From a virus: 41,596 nt of DNA. The position numbers were made by a program, and so were the translations under genes. Below the pieces are notes generated by a model. That model was given only the letters and a program-made list of their open reading frames with translations, had not been told where the DNA came from and searched no databases. How positions within the stretch are numbered: the first letter of the stretch is position 1; each line of letters starts with the position of its first letter. The stretch is from positions 1 to 41,596 of the IMG/VR virus record IMGVR_UViG_3300006810_000110; one strand, written 5' to 3'. Shown here in pieces: positions 24,821 to 33,366 of this stretch.

Positions 24821-24994
24821 ATGTCGGATACCAAAGTGTTTGAATTCAAACCTTCGGACGCCAAAGAAACTGGCGCAGCCGTTGCGGGAGGAGTTCAGAA
24901 GGTATTGGACGATTACACGAGCGGTAAGACTGTTGAAGGTATCACATCATACCTCATGCTGGGAAACCTCTATGTGGTAGTCGTAACCTCGTGA
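24821..24994 (+). CDS. 57-residue protein in the head-tail region
   Basis: The short gene starts at ATG 24821, six bases after GGTGAC and eleven bases after the previous TGA. It encodes a helical protein with a charged N-terminus, an AAVAGGVQKVLDDY segment, and a hydrophobic C-terminus (LMLGNLYVVVV) that could be a beta strand or weak membrane segment. No family was recognised. The good ribosome site and tight packing between genes support it. Confidence 0.6.
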   Translation: MSDTKVFEFKPSDAKETGAAVAGGVQKVLDDYTSGKTVEGITSYLMLGNLYVVVVTS

Positions 24995-25009
24995 TAACGA
25001 GGTGAAAGC

Positions 25010-25231
25010 ATGGAGTCCTTCGGTAGCCTTGGCCTTGACGACATTAAGCGTTTGCAAAAGAGAGGCATCAGGCTCAACGAGTCGTACGGTGCCTCTGTCC
25101 GAACCGACGAAGAAGACCCCCTTGCAGGCGTGACGCTCAAGCAACGTAACCGAAACAAGAACGCAGGCGACGTACTGAACATTGGTTCAGGTACACGTTG
25201 CAAGCACTGCGGAATGCTTTACTTTTGTTAG
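25010..25231 (+). CDS. Zinc-ribbon protein interrupted by in-frame TAG
   Basis: ATG 25010 follows GAGGTGAAAGC. The visible product has 73 residues. Residues 1-60 are polar and charged; the end is CKHCGMLYFC, the first half of a zinc ribbon. A TAG stop follows at 25229. In the same frame the next codons read VDKCRTCHKAMD and reach TAA at 25292-25294, supplying exactly the missing second CxxC knuckle. If read through, the product would be 94 residues and the following gene's ribosome site would fit neatly. The TAG may be readthrough, recoding, a mutation or a base-calling error. Confidence 0.65.
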   Translation: MESFGSLGLDDIKRLQKRGIRLNESYGASVRTDEEDPLAGVTLKQRNRNKNAGDVLNIGSGTRCKHCGMLYFC

Positions 25232-25294
25232 GTCGATAAGTGCAGGACTTGTCACAAAGCAATGGACTTCAATCTCAGCAAGAAGGAGTGTTAA
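25229..25294 (+). other. In-frame TAG and likely coding extension of the zinc ribbon
   Basis: The 20 codons after TAG keep the frame of the upstream gene, contain CRTC at the spacing expected for a zinc ribbon, and end at TAA three bases before the GTG start at 25297. The AAGGAG that serves this GTG lies within the extension. An out-of-frame frame starting at GTG 25240 and running into the 25297 gene was not chosen. Confidence 0.5.
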
Positions 25295-25296
25295 TC

Positions 25297-27012
25297 GTGC
25301 CAGTTGTCTTTTCACCCGGTGAGCCTGAGACTCGACCACTCGACCCTGAGGCAATCGTGTACACGACAGGAGACAAGATTGGACAACTCCTTGGCATTGC
25401 TGCGGGTGAACCTGTAGACGGAGCGGCTGACGCAGCGAGCACAGGCTTCTACATCACAGGTACAGACTTGCGAGAGCATGGTTTTGAGAGCGGTGACGCT
25501 ATCTTTGTCTACAGCGACCTCGACCCTTTGGGAACAGAATTCACAATCACTGCTCCAGCAGTTGAGGATGTAAGCGGTACCAAGTACGTCAAACTTCCAA
25601 CGACCATCGCTACGCCTGCGAATTATACGACAGCAGCGAACACGGTCATTCAGAACAAAACCATCTTTACCAACGGCAAGAGTCGTGGTGTGACCAAGAA
25701 CATCATCAACACACGTATCAGGGAGATACAAGACCGCATTGACAACTACACGCACAATGCTTGGCGACCTTATTTGGCAGCAGCCGAGTACATAAACTTT
25801 GACACATACAAGCCATATCGTCGTCGATATTATACGGATTACGTCGGTACAACGCCTCTTTTGTTCAGAAACGTGCAACAGATGCTTCGTATCGAAATAT
25901 GGCAAGGTGAGGATTACACAGAGTTGTGCGGTGCTGAGGCTCGTGTAGAAGTCGTAGACCACAACGAAGCATCCTCGTTTACTATCTTTATGTCACCCGG
26001 AGGCGGTGGCTTTGCTAAACTCGGACAAGGGTCAGGGACACAGCAGTGGAATGCTTCGTTTAACAGAGTCACGACTGCTCAAAACATCGCTGACCTCATC
26101 AACAAAGAGAACAGGGTCAATCGTGGTAACGTAACGTTCACCACCAACGCTGACAGTCCAGACGGTACAACCTATACTTTACCTGACGGCTCATCATCGA
26201 CAGGAACATCGTCAGTTCATCTTCATAACGAATTCATAGCCAGCGCCAATGCTGATTACGGCAACGGTAAAATCAAGATTACCAGTATGCAACCGACTAA
26301 GGGTGGAGAGCAAGCGACAATCGTACTGTACGACAGCGAAAAGCAGGACACTGCCATGACACTTTCACAAGTAAGCACGGTCACAAAGACCATGCAGCAC
26401 AGTACTGCATCAGGTGGTACGTTTGCTGTCGCAGGTGAAACTGAATTTGCCGACTACGGTGTAGCAGTCGCAAAGAAAGTCGGTTCGACTGATGTCAGCA
26501 TTATAGGATACACTGGCAAAGCGTTTGGACTCAACGTGACTGGACTTACTGGCGTGGTTTTGTTGGCAGGCGATGCTATAACAAATTCAGTAGACTACAC
26601 TGTTACACAGCATAAATTCAAATTGGATTTGCGAGGTACTGACACGACGACTGTCGTAGATGCCGTTAGTGGAGAAACATCGAATCAAGGCATAGCCACA
26701 GGTGACCAAGCAAGACTTCGTGATTGGTGGATTGACCATGAGATGGGCATTGTTTATTTCAACAACTCATATCCTTTCTTTGAATGGAACGCTGTCAAGG
26801 CGACGTACATTTATGGCGAGCGATATGTCGAGAAAGCAATCGAAGAAGCGGCCACGAAACTTGTAGCGAGTGAACTGCTCATGGCTGATGACCGCAGTGT
26901 TCTGATACCAGAAGGTACACAGAACATTGACCTCGGCTCCAAAGCACAACTATGGCGTAGAGAAGCCATGGACATTTTGTCTCGCTACAAGGAAGTGGTG
27001 GCCTTCTTATGA
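25297..27012 (+). CDS. Head-tail connector (adaptor) with inserted beta domain, probable
   Basis: The product has 571 residues from GTG 25297, with GGAG six bases upstream; an earlier GTG at 25240 lies in the preceding zinc-ribbon frame. Residues near 145-175 (an IREIQDRIDNYTHNAW helix) and the C-terminal helices (EKAIEEAATKLVASELL, about 528-544) resemble the helical bundle of phage head-completion adaptors. Between them lies about 330 residues of beta-rich, Thr/Gly/Ser-rich sequence, likely one or more inserted domains. It is much longer than classic adaptors (100-200 residues). Position between capsid and tail-terminator genes supports the role. Confidence 0.6.
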   Translation: MPVVFSPGEPETRPLDPEAIVYTTGDKIGQLLGIAAGEPVDGAADAASTGFYITGTDLREHGFESGDAIFVYSDLDPLGTEFTITAPAVEDVSGTKYVKLPTTIATPANYTTAANTVIQNKTIFTNGKSRGVTKNIINTRIREIQDRIDNYTHNAWRPYLAAAEYINFDTYKPYRRRYYTDYVGTTPLLFRNVQQMLRIEIWQGEDYTELCGAEARVEVVDHNEASSFTIFMSPGGGGFAKLGQGSGTQQWNASFNRVTTAQNIADLINKENRVNRGNVTFTTNADSPDGTTYTLPDGSSSTGTSSVHLHNEFIASANADYGNGKIKITSMQPTKGGEQATIVLYDSEKQDTAMTLSQVSTVTKTMQHSTASGGTFAVAGETEFADYGVAVAKKVGSTDVSIIGYTGKAFGLNVTGLTGVVLLAGDAITNSVDYTVTQHKFKLDLRGTDTTTVVDAVSGETSNQGIATGDQARLRDWWIDHEMGIVYFNNSYPFFEWNAVKATYIYGERYVEKAIEEAATKLVASELLMADDRSVLIPEGTQNIDLGSKAQLWRREAMDILSRYKEVVAFL

Positions 27013-27482
27013 CGGCGGATTGGAAGGAACCGTTGCAAACGGTTGTTGATTTGCTCAAAGCCGATTACGATTCGGTCGCCAAGACTGGGTGGAATCGAGC
27101 CAATACGGACAACGTCAAGCCTATTGTCCTTGACATTGCCAGCGATGGGCCAGAGCGAGGTAAGCGCCTTGACCTTCAACGACATGACTACATTCTTTGC
27201 TACGAGACAGCGCTGAACGAAGAAGTGCCAGACTTGCTGTACAACTTCGTCACAACACGAGTGAACATCACTGTCGATATGCGTACGGTCAAGAGTCGCA
27301 GTCGCCTACGAAAGATGGAAGACGAAATGAGGCGAATCATCCACGTTAGTCGAAAAGGTGACGGCGCAAACTTTGACCGCATGATTTTGAAAGTACGCAC
27401 GGATTTGAGCGACAGAACCAAAAAGTTGTTCCGTCACACCTTCCAAGTAGAGGTTGTCATACTGGCGGAGTTGATACCATGA
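27009..27482 (+). CDS. Tail terminator / tail completion protein candidate
   Basis: The product has 157 residues. Its ATG overlaps the previous stop (ATGA). A leading helix (about 8-25) is followed by alternating strands and a helix (residues 95-115) in the alpha/beta pattern of tail-terminator proteins, which cap the tail tube and join it to the head. No decisive motif is present. Its placement directly before the tail tube gene, with a stop/start overlap, is the usual position for this function. Confidence 0.55.
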   Translation: MTADWKEPLQTVVDLLKADYDSVAKTGWNRANTDNVKPIVLDIASDGPERGKRLDLQRHDYILCYETALNEEVPDLLYNFVTTRVNITVDMRTVKSRSRLRKMEDEMRRIIHVSRKGDGANFDRMILKVRTDLSDRTKKLFRHTFQVEVVILAELIP

Positions 27483-29590
27483 GTGGCTTTGGTGCATACT
27501 ACAAGGGTGACGTTTCCGAAGTCACCATTGGTCACGAAACTGGCTTGTTTGTTGAGCACGGTATCCCTCGTACGTGGAGAGCCACGGACAACACAGACTA
27601 CACTGAGATTCAATTCCGTGGTACAAATAGCATCGGTAACGCTGGTATTTTTGAAAACGCATTGCCAATTCTCAAAGTACCGCTCGGTATGCTGATTGGT
27701 CAAAAATTGACATTCCATAACAGTGGTGCTGGTGCAGGGAATTATACGTCACACTACAACACTTCGCTCAAGAGCCGTGTCTATACGATAGTAGACCACA
27801 CGCTTGCATCAAATGCTGATGGTGACAATGCTACGTTCATCAAGATTGTACCGGCCTTGCAAGGTTTCAACAGCAGTGGAGGCGCACTGGACAGTGCTAC
27901 AGGTGATGCTATCTTTTTCCATTCGACAGGGCTACCAACGGTACAAGGTGATGCAAACTTCGCAATGAACAGCGCAGCAGCATCGTCAAAAGAAACCAGT
28001 AAAATTGATGGCTTTGTAGGACTCGCTTCTTTCATGACGCTACCTGATACCACAGTGGATTTGCACAGTTATCACGTCGTAGGTTTGGGGCGACAGGTTG
28101 CTGTTCAACAGACAGGCAAGGTTCATCACATGGGTGGCTCGATTGAAATGCCTATGCACAACGCCAAGTGGCTCTATTACAGCCTTGGTCGAGAAGTCGT
28201 AGACAAAGACATATGCGGTTCACGAGGCCATGCTGCAAGTCCAGAAGTTACAATTTACAAAGACGTTTCACCGGGTCAAGGGCATCTTGATGTTACAAGC
28301 ACTCAGAGTGGTTCTATTCGCTTCGGTGCTGTGGACGCTGCTGTTGGTGATTACATCCTCATCAAAGACACCACGCTTGTTCCTACAACCACGTACAAAA
28401 CGCCCAGCAAAGGTACAGGAGGTACACAATACTGGCCTCCTGATGCTGACGGTGAAAGCGGTCCTAACTCTACACTGGCAAGCGATGCTGCACATTTTGA
28501 ATGGGCTGAGAGCAGTGAATGCCGAAGAATATCAGCCATCGAAGGCTTAGGTAGCAGTCGATTCCGAATCTATGTAGACGACCCATGGCAGTTCGCACAC
28601 ACTACCGGTGATGATATTGAACTGCGCGAATACTCCGACGATACGTCAAACGGTAGCCCGAATGTACGAGCGAGTCGCTTTATCCAAAACCCTGTTCACC
28701 GTCTTTTGTTCTCGGCTGAAACGATTCCAAGTTTCTGTATTGAGCATAGTATCCGAACACGAGACTTGGGTTCATACAACGCTTCCAGCGAATCGACAGT
28801 TGCTCCGGGTGACGCAGGTGACACCAAGCAAATGACACGCGTCTTCAAGGGCTGCAAAGTCGTTGAGTGGGAGATGTCTTCGACAGTGGATGCTGAACTC
28901 AAGTATCGTTGTGTCTTTGACGCTCTTGCTTCGTACACAGATACAGGACGACTTGAATCAGCGAACAAAGGTGACCGATACACAGCGCACCGTATGTTTC
29001 AGAACACAGCCACGACAGAGGCTGAGCGTAAAGCCAGTGGCATCGCCAAAGGCTCTGAGAAGCCGTTCATGTTTTACAACGGAACCGTTCAAGCCTTCGA
29101 CCAAAACCTTGCTTTCATCAGCGCATTTGAACTGAGAGGTAAGACAGGTGTTGAACTGTTCCACACCATACAAGGTAATCCGATTGCTGAATCGGTTGAT
29201 TCTTCGACAAACATTAGCCTCAAGCAAGTACCGTACGGAGGCACGCGCAACGCAAGCATCACTCGTGAAGGACGTGAAGAGTTTGAAATGGAGATGACAG
29301 TCGCTATTGAAGACCAGAATCTTTTCCACGAGTTGCGCTCTCATAACCTTCAATCAGGCACAGTCGGTTCGACAGGTGGCACCATCATGCTAACGTTTAC
29401 CAAGCCAGTGACTGCTGACGGCGCTCACGACGAAGACGAAACGCCTACGCTTAGAATCATCATCGACGATTATTACATCACAGAGTTTCCTATTCCTATG
29501 CCTGATGACAAGGGCTTGCTGTTCACAAAGATGAAGATAAAGCCTCAGAATGTGAAAGTGATAAGTATTGATGCCGATTACCATTGTTGA
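27479..29590 (+). CDS. Tail tube protein, enlarged
   Basis: The product has 703 residues; the ATG overlaps the upstream TGA. It is predicted to form the tail tube. The N-terminal GAYYKGDVSEVTIG and the middle segment FKGCKVVEWEMSS resemble phage major tail proteins, which carry a 'G-cK-v' strand followed by the tube beta-sandwich. At 703 residues it is far longer than usual (about 150-400), so it probably carries inserted or appended beta domains. The C-terminal SITREGREEFEMEMTVAIE and DDYYITEFPIP strands support a beta-sandwich fold. The genes downstream match a chaperone-tape-measure order. Confidence 0.7.
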   Translation: MSGFGAYYKGDVSEVTIGHETGLFVEHGIPRTWRATDNTDYTEIQFRGTNSIGNAGIFENALPILKVPLGMLIGQKLTFHNSGAGAGNYTSHYNTSLKSRVYTIVDHTLASNADGDNATFIKIVPALQGFNSSGGALDSATGDAIFFHSTGLPTVQGDANFAMNSAAASSKETSKIDGFVGLASFMTLPDTTVDLHSYHVVGLGRQVAVQQTGKVHHMGGSIEMPMHNAKWLYYSLGREVVDKDICGSRGHAASPEVTIYKDVSPGQGHLDVTSTQSGSIRFGAVDAAVGDYILIKDTTLVPTTTYKTPSKGTGGTQYWPPDADGESGPNSTLASDAAHFEWAESSECRRISAIEGLGSSRFRIYVDDPWQFAHTTGDDIELREYSDDTSNGSPNVRASRFIQNPVHRLLFSAETIPSFCIEHSIRTRDLGSYNASSESTVAPGDAGDTKQMTRVFKGCKVVEWEMSSTVDAELKYRCVFDALASYTDTGRLESANKGDRYTAHRMFQNTATTEAERKASGIAKGSEKPFMFYNGTVQAFDQNLAFISAFELRGKTGVELFHTIQGNPIAESVDSSTNISLKQVPYGGTRNASITREGREEFEMEMTVAIEDQNLFHELRSHNLQSGTVGSTGGTIMLTFTKPVTADGAHDEDETPTLRIIIDDYYITEFPIPMPDDKGLLFTKMKIKPQNVKVISIDADYHC

Positions 29591-29600
29591 GGGGAGTAGT

Positions 29601-29819
29601 ATGCCAATGCGAGTATGGACGTCTTTGAACCAAAGATGCCACTACGTTGCCTACCCCATCAACGACGAAGAAGAAGAGGGTGGAGACAACCTCTTCGACC
29701 CAGAAGCAGGAAGAGCCAGCGATGACCCGTTCGCTCATCTGAAACTGGAGGATGCTCCCGATACGGCAGTATCCGACGAGGAAGTGAGTAAGTATGTCGG
29801 AGGAACAGAAGAAGAGTGA
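29601..29819 (+). CDS. Small acidic protein
   Basis: The product has 72 residues. GAGGGGAG places the start at ATG 29601; earlier in-frame codons lie in the tail tube gene. The N-terminal MPMRVWTSLNQRCHYVAYPI looks like two short strands, and the rest is strongly acidic (Glu/Asp runs). It overlaps the next gene by 26 bases. No family was recognised. It lies between tail tube and chaperone-like genes. Confidence 0.55.
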   Translation: MPMRVWTSLNQRCHYVAYPINDEEEEGGDNLFDPEAGRASDDPFAHLKLEDAPDTAVSDEEVSKYVGGTEEE

Positions 29820-30159
29820 AATAGAAATAAACGGACTACCTTATCAAATATCAGCGAAACGCTTGACATTTTTCGATATACAAAAGGCAGCACCGTTGTT
29901 CATGAATAGTAATTTTGATTTTTCTGATTACTGGCGATATGCTTTCAGCAATTGGTTGCTGTACGACGATTACTTCGACGTAGACAACCTGACTCCTGAG
30001 GAGGGCAAAGCCCTCGCTGAGTTACTACCTGACCCTTCTCAGATTATGGATTGGCTCGTTTTTCGGCCAGCGAAGTCGGCAGCATCAAACAGTTCGTTCA
30101 TGGCCGACCCGTCCGCAGCAGGCTTCGCTACCAACGAGAAGGGATGGAGTACCTTCTGA
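29794..30159 (+). CDS. Tail assembly chaperone-like protein, first of a pair
   Basis: The product has 121 residues, starting inside the previous gene with a GAGGAAGTGAG ribosome site. It shows a short beta-rich N-terminus (EIEINGLPYQISAKRLTF), a helical middle with aromatic residues and an acidic loop. Size and place, after the tail tube and before the tape-measure-like gene, match tail assembly chaperone G. The next gene overlaps by one base in the -1 frame, as in G/GT pairs, but no canonical slippery heptamer is seen. The role is inferred from position. Confidence 0.5.
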   Translation: MSEEQKKSEIEINGLPYQISAKRLTFFDIQKAAPLFMNSNFDFSDYWRYAFSNWLLYDDYFDVDNLTPEEGKALAELLPDPSQIMDWLVFRPAKSAASNSSFMADPSAAGFATNEKGWSTF

Positions 30160-30314
30160 TGACGCATTACAATATCACTTTACAGGACGTGAGAAATTTG
30201 ACAATACAGGACGCTAAGCAACTTCTTTACTGGGCGCAGGCAATGCAAGGTGAGGAACAGATGGCTGACAACGCAGTTTATTTGGGATATGACACAGTCC
30301 CTCCACTGAGGTGA
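30159..30314 (+). CDS. 51-residue protein, candidate T part of the tail chaperone pair
   Basis: The ATG shares bases with the previous TGA (TGATG), so translation is coupled. The product is helical, with LTIQDAKQLLYWAQAMQ in the middle, and hydrophilic otherwise. The frame is -1 relative to the upstream gene and open from 30033, so a frameshift fusion is possible but unproven. The short size, pairing and place fit the second chaperone component. No family match was recognised. Confidence 0.5.
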   Translation: MTHYNITLQDVRNLTIQDAKQLLYWAQAMQGEEQMADNAVYLGYDTVPPLR

Positions 30315-30318
30315 GACC

Positions 30319-30798
30319 ATGGTAGACGGAGAAATCGACCCCCGCTCAGTTGATGCGATGGAGAAATTCAAGAATTACAGCAAGGAAGCACAGCAAAATA
30401 TGCAGTCGCTTCAACAACAAATGGACAAGTTTACCAACTCGATGTCCATGACGAAGATGCATACAAAGGACCTGACTGAGTCGCTGCGTAACATAGGTAA
30501 CACACAGCCCTTCCAACAGATGGAAGAGTCCATCAAAGAAGTCCAAAGCGGACTTGAGCAAACCATGAATCGCGCTCAGGCTCCTGCTGGTCCTGCTAAC
30601 CGTGAGCGCATTACGCCTGTCAATGAAGGTGCGAGTGCACCCAACGTTACCGTCAATCTCAAGATTGACGTGAGCGGTGTCACAGACAAGACAGACAAGC
30701 GTACGCTTGCGAAAGAAATCAGCGCCATGGTAACCAAAGAATTGCGAACAAAGATGGGAGGCTCATTGACCCAAAGCGGGTTCAATAGGAGTGGTTAG
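30319..30798 (+). CDS. Short tape-measure-like coiled-coil protein
   Basis: The product has 159 residues; GAGGTGAGACC precedes ATG 30319. Residues 15-90 are a long Gln/Lys/Met-rich helix, probably coiled coil. Residues 110-159 (beta strand VTVNLKIDVSGV, then a helix and basic/Gly end) resemble the C-terminal part of tape-measure proteins. The position after the chaperone pair is that of the tape measure, which sets tail length. At 159 residues it would imply a very short tail, unless another protein does that job. The stop is TAG, directly followed by an in-frame ATG leading into the next gene. Confidence 0.5.
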   Translation: MVDGEIDPRSVDAMEKFKNYSKEAQQNMQSLQQQMDKFTNSMSMTKMHTKDLTESLRNIGNTQPFQQMEESIKEVQSGLEQTMNRAQAPAGPANRERITPVNEGASAPNVTVNLKIDVSGVTDKTDKRTLAKEISAMVTKELRTKMGGSLTQSGFNRSG

Positions 30799-30819
30799 AT
30801 GGTCGATGAAGGAGAGCGA

Positions 30820-33357
30820 ATGCCAATCCGCTTGGTGCAGGAAAACGGTGACACTATCTCGCTTGATGCAACGAGTGTTGATATTGTTGTCGCACGTACA
30901 CAGAGCAACTTCGGCATTCCTTTCTATGACGCTAAGAAAATGGGAATCGACCTCAATCAAGCCAGCGTGAACATCGAAATACAGGGTGTACTTGCCGATG
31001 ATGATGGCCAAGAACAGACCGCTCAAGCAACAGCCACGCTTGATTTTTACCAACCCCAGCAAATCGTAAGTTGGGGTCAGCCCATCAACCCCGGTAGCGG
31101 TGGGGTAAACACCGGTCCAGTTGCGTCTGGCTTCAACATGACGGGTTCCACAGCAGGTGTTGCAGCGAGTGTAACAGGCATCGCAAGCGGTATCGGATTC
31201 GGTGGTAGTTATGGCGGTGGAATGGGCGGCAGTCTCGGCGGAGGTGTTACCGATTTCAAAGACTTGGGCAACCGTATCTTACGCTATTGGCATGAAAAAT
31301 ACATTGACTTACCGATAGGTTACAAGGTTGAACAACGAGAAGTCCAGTTGCAAAATCCAGTACAGACCAACTTGCAAATTTGGCTCAAGGGTGATGCTCT
31401 GGCAAGCACGCTCGATACAGGTGACAGTGTTTCCAGTTGGACTGAAAGCAGCAACGGTAGGACGGCTATACAAGGTACATCCGCAGCACAGCCGACATTC
31501 AACAAAGAAGAGAACAGCATTGTCTTTGACGGCACCAATGACTTTCTTTCAATACCGTTCAGTCCGTTTGCAAACTCAGAAGAATTTACCATCTTTGTCG
31601 TAGCCAAAACAGACGACAACTCAGGTGACCAGCCAATTGTGAGTTCAATTCAAGGTACGACCGTAGGTGGAGACGCTGCTGGGTATGCATTGTTTTTCGA
31701 CAGAACAAACGAACACGCTGAGGCGTATTGGCATGAAGGCTCGACGATTGAGCAAAAGGATACTTCGGGCTCTGGTAATGTGGATGTCAAGAACGACAAG
31801 TACATTGTAGGTTACATTATGAGGGATACAGACGCCGATTCTCAATCAGACGAAGTTACTGTTTCTCTAAACGGCAATATCAGAAACAACCAAACAACAA
31901 CTGGTGTAGGGTATGTTCCTGCAACTTCGGCAACACTCAACATCGGTAAGGAAGGCTCTTCGTTTTTCAAAGGGCACATCTATGAAATTTTGATTTACAA
32001 CAGCGACCTCACTACTGACGACAGAGAATTAGTCGAAGGCTATCTTTCTCGCAAATACAATGTCACGTTGAGCAATTCGCATCCGTATAGAAACTTCCTT
32101 TATTCAGGAGATGTGCTACATTTGCGAGTAGGATTTGACAAAGAAATGGTTGGTAGTGTCCAAGAGCCGTATGGATTTTTGAACAGAGACAGACCAACGC
32201 AGTTGTCAATTGCTCCACCTACAAGTGCAGGAGCAACCGTCATCACAGTCACAGGCGACCCAAGGGAATACTTTGAGTTGTCTGAAACAAACAGACCTTA
32301 TGTCATAGAGTTCAGAGAGCCAAGTGGTGCACTCAGACAAACGTCTGGTAATCGACTTTACACTGGCACAGTGACTGCTGTCACAGCGAATACAATTACT
32401 GTGTCATTGAGTCATTCAGGTGCTACGCACAATGTAGGCGACTTCATTCACATTAAGGCTGTCAATTATACGACACCTGATTTAAGAGGTTCACGTAACA
32501 TACCTCGCTTAATCATACCTGTCAAAAACTCTGACGTGTTCAACGACAAAGCCGCTCCTGAACAAGCAGTCGGACCTGAGTTCCCACCTCATGAAAACGG
32601 GGGTGTTCGTGATGATGGTAACGGTATTAAGCGAACCGATGAATACATCACGTATCTCATTTCAAAAGCGATTACAAGTTCTACGATTGACATCGGGCTC
32701 TCTGTTAATTCTTCAAACGAAAAAACGCTGGACAAAGCGTTCAGTACGTCGATTGGACAATCGTATCACGGTTTCAATACACGACTAACCATCACACAAG
32801 TGTATCCTTCTTCGCTGGGCCAATTGTCCGAGAGCATCAACACATCACTTGGTGTAGGTCAAATGCCAGTCACACAGGGCTTTTCAGGCGGACGAAGTGG
32901 TAAGCGTGTAAAGAGTGGTGGTGACAAAGTGCAGGACTTGCTGGGTATTTTGACAAACAGCAACAATTACACAACCAACCCTGACGTCAATGCAGTAGGT
33001 GACGCTCTCGATTTGGCCATTGGCTTTTTGAGCAATCAGGTCAATTCGCCTGACGCTCAGGGTGATTACATTCACGGCATACAGATTCCATACAATTCAC
33101 TCGCTACCAAGGGCAAGAATTCTCTTGATAGCGATGTCGCCCAGCGAAACTTCTTCGTTACGACTGAGGGCAACACTGCTGACAAGTTAGCAACTGCTAA
33201 CACAGTACATGCGTCGAGAACGTTTGCTCGTCACATGGAGGGTCATATGAAAAACGGCATTAGCGGACTGGTTACTGATTTCTACTTTGCTCGTGATGCT
33301 GAAATGAAGGCATACGACTTTACGCTGACGTTTACAGCAGCCGACATTATCTTGTGA
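30820..33357 (+). CDS. Tail tip protein with inserted LamG-like lectin domain
   Basis: The product has 845 residues. AAGGAG at 30809-30814 favours ATG 30820 over the in-frame ATG 30799. The N-terminus (IRLV and EIQGVLADDDG) and the C-terminal quarter (GDKVQDLLG, GIQIPYNSL) pair with the next gene's protein, so they are paralogues. Between them is a Gly-rich linker (about 115-140) and, at about residues 180-415, a concanavalin/LamG-like jelly roll (LQIWLKGDAL, IVFDGTNDFLSIPF, TLNIGKEGSSFFKGHIYEILIYNS). Such domains bind sugars, so it is a receptor-binding or tail-tip candidate. Confidence 0.75.
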   Translation: MPIRLVQENGDTISLDATSVDIVVARTQSNFGIPFYDAKKMGIDLNQASVNIEIQGVLADDDGQEQTAQATATLDFYQPQQIVSWGQPINPGSGGVNTGPVASGFNMTGSTAGVAASVTGIASGIGFGGSYGGGMGGSLGGGVTDFKDLGNRILRYWHEKYIDLPIGYKVEQREVQLQNPVQTNLQIWLKGDALASTLDTGDSVSSWTESSNGRTAIQGTSAAQPTFNKEENSIVFDGTNDFLSIPFSPFANSEEFTIFVVAKTDDNSGDQPIVSSIQGTTVGGDAAGYALFFDRTNEHAEAYWHEGSTIEQKDTSGSGNVDVKNDKYIVGYIMRDTDADSQSDEVTVSLNGNIRNNQTTTGVGYVPATSATLNIGKEGSSFFKGHIYEILIYNSDLTTDDRELVEGYLSRKYNVTLSNSHPYRNFLYSGDVLHLRVGFDKEMVGSVQEPYGFLNRDRPTQLSIAPPTSAGATVITVTGDPREYFELSETNRPYVIEFREPSGALRQTSGNRLYTGTVTAVTANTITVSLSHSGATHNVGDFIHIKAVNYTTPDLRGSRNIPRLIIPVKNSDVFNDKAAPEQAVGPEFPPHENGGVRDDGNGIKRTDEYITYLISKAITSSTIDIGLSVNSSNEKTLDKAFSTSIGQSYHGFNTRLTITQVYPSSLGQLSESINTSLGVGQMPVTQGFSGGRSGKRVKSGGDKVQDLLGILTNSNNYTTNPDVNAVGDALDLAIGFLSNQVNSPDAQGDYIHGIQIPYNSLATKGKNSLDSDVAQRNFFVTTEGNTADKLATANTVHASRTFARHMEGHMKNGISGLVTDFYFARDAEMKAYDFTLTFTAADIIL

Positions 33358-33366
33358 GGTGAAACT

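Noticed and set aside
25240-25296. Upstream GTG start for the connector gene
   Set aside because: These bases encode the zinc-ribbon extension in another frame, and the strong SD points to GTG 25297.
30799-30819. ATG directly after TAG 30796 as start of the lectin tail protein
   Set aside because: AAGGAG at 30809-30814 and the alignment with the paralogue's N-terminus favour ATG 30820.
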